Shown here piece by piece: positions 12,438-15,319 of a DNA stretch of 15,319 nucleotides. Each line of letters starts with the position of its first letter. Position 1 is the stretch's first letter. The notes beneath the pieces were generated by a model that saw nothing but the letters and a program-made list of their open reading frames with translations, did no database searches and was not told where the DNA came from. The stretch is from SZAS-79 sp038211455 (GTDB taxonomy: Bacteria > Pseudomonadota > Gammaproteobacteria > Burkholderiales > SG8-39). Location: the NCBI GenBank assembly GCA_038211455.1, contig JBBQVP010000103.1, positions 1 to 15,319 of the forward strand, read 5' to 3'. The translations under genes were made by a program, and so were the position numbers.

Positions 12438-14575
12438 AATTATTCAAGTACGCGCTATACACACTTGGCGGATTCGCACTCCTCGCCGTGATCGGGCTGG
12501 TAGCAGCCATGATGATCGTGGATGGTGCGTTTCTCAAGAATCGCCTCGAACGCGAGATGAAGGAGGATTTCCAGCGAACGCTTGTGATCGAGGGGACCCC
12601 ACGGCTGTCGCTGTTTCCGTCGGTTACCCTGGATCTGGGCCGGACGCGGCTTTCCGAGAGCGCGAGCGACAAGGAGTTCCTGTCGCTTGAATCGCTCAAG
12701 GTTGCAGTCAGGCTGATGCCCTTGCTCCGGAAGAGCCTGCAGATCGATGCGCTCTCGCTTTCCGGGCTGAAGGTAAATATCGTTCGCGCCAAAGACGGCT
12801 CGATGAATTTCGCCGATCTAGCTGGAAAGCCGGAAAAGCACGACAGCGGAGAGGCGCCGCACACGGAGTCGAGGGGAAAGCCGCCGGCGATCCATCTGGC
12901 CGGGGCGAAGATCGAAAACGTCGCCTTGAATTATCGGGACGAATCAACCGGACAGACGATTGCGGTATTGGTCCCGAACCTTGACATCGGCCCCATCGCG
13001 AACGAAGCGGGTGGCGCGATAGCATTTCGCGCGGACATCAGGGGAACCAAGCCGCAGGTCGAAGTAAAGATCAGTCTTGGTGGAAACATGCGCCTGGATC
13101 TGGCGAAGGAGTCGTTCGAGCTCAAGGGACTGGCGTTCGAAGCGAAGGGCGGGATGGACCGCGACACGCTGAGCGCCACGTTCAGCGCGCCCGAGGTGAA
13201 AGTCACGCCGGACAAGGCGACTGGCGCGGGGATTGCGGGATCGCTCACGTTAAGGGGGCCACAGCGCAGCGTGGACGCCACGCTCAAGGTTTCGGCGATC
13301 GAAGGGTCGGCTGCCGCGCTGTCGATCGCTGCGTTTGTGCTTGAGCTGGATGCAAAACTCGAGGGCAACGCGCTTAAGGCCCATGTGGAGACGCCGATCA
13401 AGGCGAGCCTTACCGACAGGAGCTGGGAGCTTCCAGCCGTGCTCGCCAATCTGACATTCTCAGGCCCGGCGATCCCGCAGAAAACCGTGACGCTTCCCCT
13501 GCGGGCGTCGCTCAAGGCGAACCTGGCGAAGCAGTCGGCATCGGCCGATTTCTCTACAAAATTCGACGAATCAACGATCAAGGCAACGTTCGCTGCGTCG
13601 AAGCTGCAACCCCTGCACGCAAAATTCGATCTGAATGTTGATCGCCTGAACCTGGACCGGTACCTCGTCGAGAAGCCGGCTGCGGAGGCGCAGCCCGACA
13701 AGCCGATCGACCTGTCGGCGCTGAAAGGGCCGCAGGTGGAGGGAAAGGTGCAGGTCGGTGCGTTGCAGGTCAAGCAGGCGAAGCTGCAGAATATCAAGGC
13801 TGAGATCAAGCTCTCCGGTGGAAAGCTCGTGGTGCCGCACTATTCGGCCGGGCTCTACACCGGGACCCTGAGTGGCAGCCTGACCGTTGATGCCAACAGC
13901 AACCGATTTCAGCTGGCGAACAAGTTGAACGGCGTGTTCATCGGGCCACTGCTGCGGGATGTCGCCAAGAAAGACCTGCTTGAGGGGCGTGGCAATCTGA
14001 GTCTGGACGTGGAAACCACAGGAAGCAGCGTAACCGCACTAAAGAAAGCCCTCGCGGGGAGTGCGAAAGTCGAGCTGAAAGACGGCGCAATCAAGGGCAT
14101 CAACCTCGCCGAAAGCCTGCGCAACTTCAAGTCCACGCTCGGCTCCAAATCCGCGCAACGCGGGAATGACAGTGGAAAGAAGACGGATTTTTCCGAAATG
14201 AGCGCCAGTTTCGTCATCAAAGGCGGCGTGGCCCGAAACGATGACTTGAAGATGGCTTCGCCGTTCTTGCGCCTGGCCGGGGTGGGCAACGTCGATATCG
14301 GGAATTCGAAGATCGATTATCTGGCGAAGGCCACTCTGGCGGCTACGACGAAAGGGCAGGGTGGGCCCGCGGATGCGGTCGGCCTCACTGTGCCGGTCAA
14401 ACTCTACGGGCCGCTTGAAAAGCCGGACTGGAGCATCGACTTCTCCGGCGTGCTCGGCTCCGTCGGAGGCGCGTTCGGCGGAGGCGCGGGCAAGATCACG
14501 GAACAATTGAAGTCGGCAACCGGCGCTGCTGGCGGCGGTGTCAAGGACAAGCTCAAGGGCCTGTTCGGAAGGTAA
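12434..14575 (+). CDS. AsmA-family envelope protein
   Basis: A 713-residue AsmA-family protein. One N-terminal membrane anchor (about residues 8-29, TLGGFALLAVIGLVAAMMIV) precedes a long periplasmic region. The AsmA start is marked by FLKNRLEREM, VIEGTPRLSLFPSVTLDLG and LSLSGLKVNIVRAKDGSMNFADL. The AsmA C-terminal domain holds LEGRGNLSLDVETTGSS, DGAIKGINLAESLRN and VPVKLYGPLEKPDWSIDFSG. It ends in a glycine-rich tail. Family members act at the envelope, with links to outer-membrane lipid transport and assembly. It is somewhat longer than E. coli AsmA. Its ATG overlaps the nucleotidase stop by 4 bp, so the two are co-translated, and a likely terminator follows at 14604-14640. Confidence 0.92.
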   Translation: MKLFKYALYTLGGFALLAVIGLVAAMMIVDGAFLKNRLEREMKEDFQRTLVIEGTPRLSLFPSVTLDLGRTRLSESASDKEFLSLESLKVAVRLMPLLRKSLQIDALSLSGLKVNIVRAKDGSMNFADLAGKPEKHDSGEAPHTESRGKPPAIHLAGAKIENVALNYRDESTGQTIAVLVPNLDIGPIANEAGGAIAFRADIRGTKPQVEVKISLGGNMRLDLAKESFELKGLAFEAKGGMDRDTLSATFSAPEVKVTPDKATGAGIAGSLTLRGPQRSVDATLKVSAIEGSAAALSIAAFVLELDAKLEGNALKAHVETPIKASLTDRSWELPAVLANLTFSGPAIPQKTVTLPLRASLKANLAKQSASADFSTKFDESTIKATFAASKLQPLHAKFDLNVDRLNLDRYLVEKPAAEAQPDKPIDLSALKGPQVEGKVQVGALQVKQAKLQNIKAEIKLSGGKLVVPHYSAGLYTGTLSGSLTVDANSNRFQLANKLNGVFIGPLLRDVAKKDLLEGRGNLSLDVETTGSSVTALKKALAGSAKVELKDGAIKGINLAESLRNFKSTLGSKSAQRGNDSGKKTDFSEMSASFVIKGGVARNDDLKMASPFLRLAGVGNVDIGNSKIDYLAKATLAATTKGQGGPADAVGLTVPVKLYGPLEKPDWSIDFSGVLGSVGGAFGGGAGKITEQLKSATGAAGGGVKDKLKGLFGR

Positions 14576-14603
14576 CGCTTTCGGTGTCGTTCGAGGTGCG
14601 TTG

Positions 14604-14640
14604 GCACCGGCCCCGCGGGTACCGGGCGGTGCTTTACTTT
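14604..14640 (+). terminator. Likely intrinsic terminator after the asmA-like gene
   Basis: GCACCG (14604-14609) pairs with CGGTGC (14627-14632). An inner CCCG/CGGG helix extends the stem after a 2-nt bulge. TTTACTTT follows directly. A smaller competing hairpin, GGTGC-GTTG-GCACC, lies at 14595-14608. The T-rich part runs into the stop codon of the convergent M20 gene. Confidence 0.55.
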
Positions 14641-15319
14641 ATCGGCAGCGCTTCCTCGACCAGCGAGGCCAAGTACCCGGCGCCCAGCGGGATTACGTCG
14701 TCGTTGAAGTCGTAATTCGGGTTGTGCAGGAAGCAACTCATCGGCCCACCCCCCTGGCCTAGCCAGACATACGCACCGGGCCGGGCCAGCAGCATGTAGG
14801 AGAAATCTTCCCCGCCCATCGTGGGATCGGCGTCGGTGATGACGTTTCCGGAACCGAAAACCTTCTCTCCCACCTTCGCCGCGAACGCCGCTTCGCGCTC
14901 CGTATTTACCGTTGCGGGGTAGTTGCGGTGGTACTGAATTTCCGCAGAGCCTCCCAGCGCCGCAGCCACTCCTGCGACGATTTCGTGCAGCCGCTTCTCA
15001 GCGAGATCCCGCGTTTCCGGCCGGAACGTGCGAATCGTGCCGCAAAGCGTGACCGCATCGGCGATCACGTTGAACGTCCCCACCTGGCTGGTCTGCATCG
15101 AGGTAATGCTGATGACCACGGCGTCGACCGGGTTCACGTTGCGGCTCGCCACGGTCTGCAGCGCAGTGATGATGTGCGCCGAAAGGACGACCGGATCCAC
15201 ACCCAGGTGCGGCATCGCCGCGTGGCCTCCTTTGCCACGAACGGTGATCTGGATTTCGTCGGTCGCCGCCATCATCGGACCCGGGCGAACCGCAATTTTT
15301 CCGGGGGGCAGGCTTGGCC
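14634..15319 (-). CDS. M20-family amidohydrolase, hippurate hydrolase-like (N-terminus beyond window)
   Basis: The C-terminal 228 residues of an M20D-type metallo-amidohydrolase (hippurate hydrolase, N-acyl amino acid amidohydrolase group). The frame stays open to the window edge, and the residues before the internal ATG at 15275 (PPGKIAVRPGPMMA) match the family, so the true start lies outside. The dimerisation domain begins at ITVRGKGGHAAMPHLGVDPV. GTFNVIAD and CGTIRTF follow. The catalytic domain resumes with MGGEDFSYM and FLHNPNYDFNDDVI, the latter carrying the conserved C-terminal metal-ligand histidine. It would hydrolyse an N-acyl amide bond of an amino acid. It converges on the asmA-like gene with a shared terminator region. 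Confidence 0.92.
   Translation of the reverse strand, partial: PSLPPGKIAVRPGPMMAATDEIQITVRGKGGHAAMPHLGVDPVVLSAHIITALQTVASRNVNPVDAVVISITSMQTSQVGTFNVIADAVTLCGTIRTFRPETRDLAEKRLHEIVAGVAAALGGSAEIQYHRNYPATVNTEREAAFAAKVGEKVFGSGNVITDADPTMGGEDFSYMLLARPGAYVWLGQGGGPMSCFLHNPNYDFNDDVIPLGAGYLASLVEEALPIK

Noticed and set aside
12931..13809. 292-codon minus-strand frame opposite the asmA-like gene
   Set aside because: Serine/alanine-rich shadow of AsmA coding sequence without a ribosome binding site.

Overview
The window is GC-rich, densely coded chromosomal DNA. The protein families and the tight operon packing suggest a betaproteobacterium, probably in or near the Burkholderiales. This placement rests on family resemblance only, because no marker gene is present.

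Left part (1-3187): the tail of an unidentified gene; a large ATP-grasp/RimK-like ligase-type protein; a small lipoprotein gene facing it tail to tail; a tRNA-Gly(CCC) gene with a recognisable sigma70-type promoter and encoded CCA; and a GNAT acetyltransferase on the minus strand. The GNAT gene diverges from the next block across an intergenic region that carries seven copies of a 13-bp tandem repeat.

Middle part (3436-11419): an accessory catabolic locus. Operon A (3436-6462, plus strand) encodes a nitrilase-superfamily amidohydrolase, an HpaC/RutF-type flavin reductase, a DUF1028 protein and a GhrA-like 2-hydroxyacid dehydrogenase. The last three genes overlap each other or nearly touch. 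A LysR regulator (6431-7396, minus strand) converges on operon A and diverges from operon B. Operon B (7498-11419, plus strand) encodes an HpaB-family FADH2-dependent monooxygenase, a RidA/YjgF-fold protein and two different TauD/TfdA 2-oxoglutarate dioxygenases. A 15-bp dyad with the T-N11-A pattern of LysR boxes overlaps the regulator's start codon.

The set recalls the Rut pyrimidine pathway in its ingredients: flavin monooxygenase, its reductase, a RidA-fold protein and an amidohydrolase. The oxygenase belongs to a different family, however, and dioxygenases, DUF1028 and a 2-hydroxyacid dehydrogenase are added. A plausible reading is oxidative opening of a nitrogen-containing aromatic or heterocyclic compound, followed by amide hydrolysis and reduction of a 2-oxoacid. 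The substrate cannot be read from the sequence.

Right part (11420-15319): a cytosolic-type HAD 5'-nucleotidase translationally coupled to an AsmA-family envelope protein, a likely intrinsic terminator, and the 3' part of an M20 amidohydrolase gene that runs off the window on the minus strand.
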